A DNA stretch of 14,528 nucleotides from Gallionella sp. UBA4737 (GTDB lineage: Bacteria; Pseudomonadota; Gammaproteobacteria; Burkholderiales; Gallionellaceae), in contig DHIV01000092.1 of assembly GCA_002403995.1 (NCBI GenBank), positions 1 through 14,528 of the forward strand, written 5' to 3'. Below, one piece after another: positions 13,851 through 14,528 of this stretch. The translations under genes were made by a program, and so were the position numbers. Each line of letters begins with the position of its first letter. Within the stretch, counting starts at the first letter, position 1. The notes under the pieces are model-generated. The model was given only the letters and a program-made list of their open reading frames with translations. It was not told the origin of the DNA and made no database searches.

Positions 13851-14324
13851 TCAGCCCTGAAACAAATGCGACTTGATTCGGGCCATCACGTTGCGCGGCG
13901 ACAACAAGGCAGCATCGAGTTTCGGTAACTCGATTGCATCCAGCGTGTTTTTTGCCACCAGTCCCAGTTCCGTGTCTCCCTCCACGATCAGGCGGCGGCT
14001 GAAAAAGAGCGTGTCAGGGTCTTCCTTGCGGGTAGCCAGCAGAAAGAAATCATGCGCGGTGGCGCTGATAGACAGATCGGGCACTTTGCCGGAGCGGGTC
14101 GGCGTAAATTTATCGGCATCGATCGTGAAGTACAGATTCAGCCCGAGGTCTTTGACACGGATCGCAATCTGTTTGCCGTGCAACGGTTGCAGGTTTTCGG
14201 TGAGGATGATCCTGTCCAGCGCCAGATTGAGCACCCTGGTCAAAGCAAAGGAGGGCGGAAAGGTCGGCAGCAGGGAAACCAGTGTGGCGACGGATTTCGG
14301 AAAATTGAATGCAGGCTGTTCCAT
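13851..14324 (-). CDS. ubiT: UbiT, SCP2-domain ubiquinone biosynthesis accessory factor
   Basis: A 157-residue cytoplasmic protein of the SCP2 (sterol carrier protein 2-like) lipid-binding fold. The block E-D-P-D-T-L-F-F-S-R-R (101-111) followed by E-G-D-T-E-L-G-L (115-122) and K-N-T-L-D-A-I is the signature of UbiT (formerly YhbT), and V-K-D-L-G-L-N-L at 57-64 also fits. UbiT works with UbiU and UbiV in oxygen-independent ubiquinone synthesis, probably binding the isoprenoid intermediates. Length fits the family. An AAGGGA ribosome site precedes the ATG, which lies 9 bp after the stop of the preceding U32-family gene, so the two form one operon. Likely expressed under low oxygen, by analogy with the E. 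coli pathway. Confidence 0.88.
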   Translation of the reverse strand: MEQPAFNFPKSVATLVSLLPTFPPSFALTRVLNLALDRIILTENLQPLHGKQIAIRVKDLGLNLYFTIDADKFTPTRSGKVPDLSISATAHDFFLLATRKEDPDTLFFSRRLIVEGDTELGLVAKNTLDAIELPKLDAALLSPRNVMARIKSHLFQG

Positions 14325-14333
14325 ATTATTCCC

Positions 14334-14528
14334 TTACATTGTGGTGGATAGTGGCTGGTCAAAACCAGCCTGGCCGATGATGCCGACCTGCTCGATGCCG
14401 GGCCGGGCATGCCAGTAGCCGTCGCAAGCTTCGTCGGGCATCAACCGCGCCATCTTTTGCCCGGCCTCAGGACCGGACAGGTTGCCGTCGAATCTTTGGC
14501 GGAACAGCGCAAGTATCTTTTCGGTATG
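14334..14528 (-). CDS. ubiV: U32-family protein, C-terminal end (probable UbiV)
   Basis: A partial gene running off the right edge: 64 codons and a TAA at 14334-14336. The visible end reads H-T-E-K-I-L-A-L-F-R-Q-R-F-D-G-N, then D-E-A-C-D-G-Y-W-H-A-R-P-G-I-E. The D-G-Y-W-H-x-R-P-G-I segment near the end fits my recollection of U32-family ubiquinone hydroxylation factors of the UbiU/UbiV pair. UbiV is the better fit, but UbiU cannot be excluded because the iron-sulfur cysteines lie outside the window. Its stop is 9 bp from ubiT, which supports the pathway assignment. Confidence 0.65.
   Translation of the reverse strand, partial: HTEKILALFRQRFDGNLSGPEAGQKMARLMPDEACDGYWHARPGIEQVGIIGQAGFDQPLSTTM

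Noticed and set aside
1..14528. tRNA, rRNA, CRISPR array, prophage or insertion-sequence genes.
   Set aside because: None was recognised on either strand; the only mobile-looking items are the short palindromic repeats.

Overview
The window looks like chromosomal DNA of a betaproteobacterium, most likely in or near the Gallionellaceae/Nitrosomonadales. The reasons are moderate GC content, strong AGGAG-type ribosome binding sites, DUF3185 and CsbD small proteins, FAD-dependent malate:quinone oxidoreductase, UbiT/UbiV-type ubiquinone genes and a Gram-negative porin. The taxonomic placement is an inference from gene content. I see no rRNA, tRNA, CRISPR array, transposase or prophage gene.

Layout. 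Bases 1-440 hold no gene but are packed with inverted repeats, including REP-like palindromes, in front of a small outer-membrane barrel protein (441-1106). Bases 1138-3110 form a cluster of very small proteins of stress or envelope type: a glutaredoxin-like protein and a DUF3185 membrane protein on the minus strand, a CsbD-like protein on the minus strand, a heavy-metal-associated-fold protein without its metal-binding cysteines, and a secreted Ala/Lys-rich protein ending in a textbook terminator. Bases 3433-6814 carry metabolic genes: mqo, a convergent small-multidrug-export-family membrane protein and an SDR oxidoreductase, with further copies of the repeats from the left end around them.

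Bases 6964-12682 are a signalling block. A three-gene minus-strand operon encodes a porin, a short PstS-like periplasmic binding protein and a 910-residue hybrid histidine kinase (HisKA, HATPase, two REC domains, HPt). The genes are only 5 bp apart. Next to it lie two paralogous stand-alone REC proteins of identical length (166 residues, about 66% identical by hand alignment), facing each other tail to tail. I infer that ligand passes the porin, is bound by the periplasmic protein, is sensed by the kinase (compare TorT/TorS), and that the HPt domain may pass phosphate to one or both REC proteins. No DNA-binding output domain is present in the window.

Bases 12832-14528 hold an alpha/beta hydrolase gene interrupted by one in-frame TGA, then ubiT and the end of a U32-family gene (ubiV-like). 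These two suggest oxygen-independent ubiquinone synthesis, fitting a quinone-dependent, micro-oxic or facultative lifestyle together with Mqo. The most interesting items are the porin/binding-protein/kinase operon with its inverted REC pair, the single-stop hydrolase, and the dispersed palindromic repeats.
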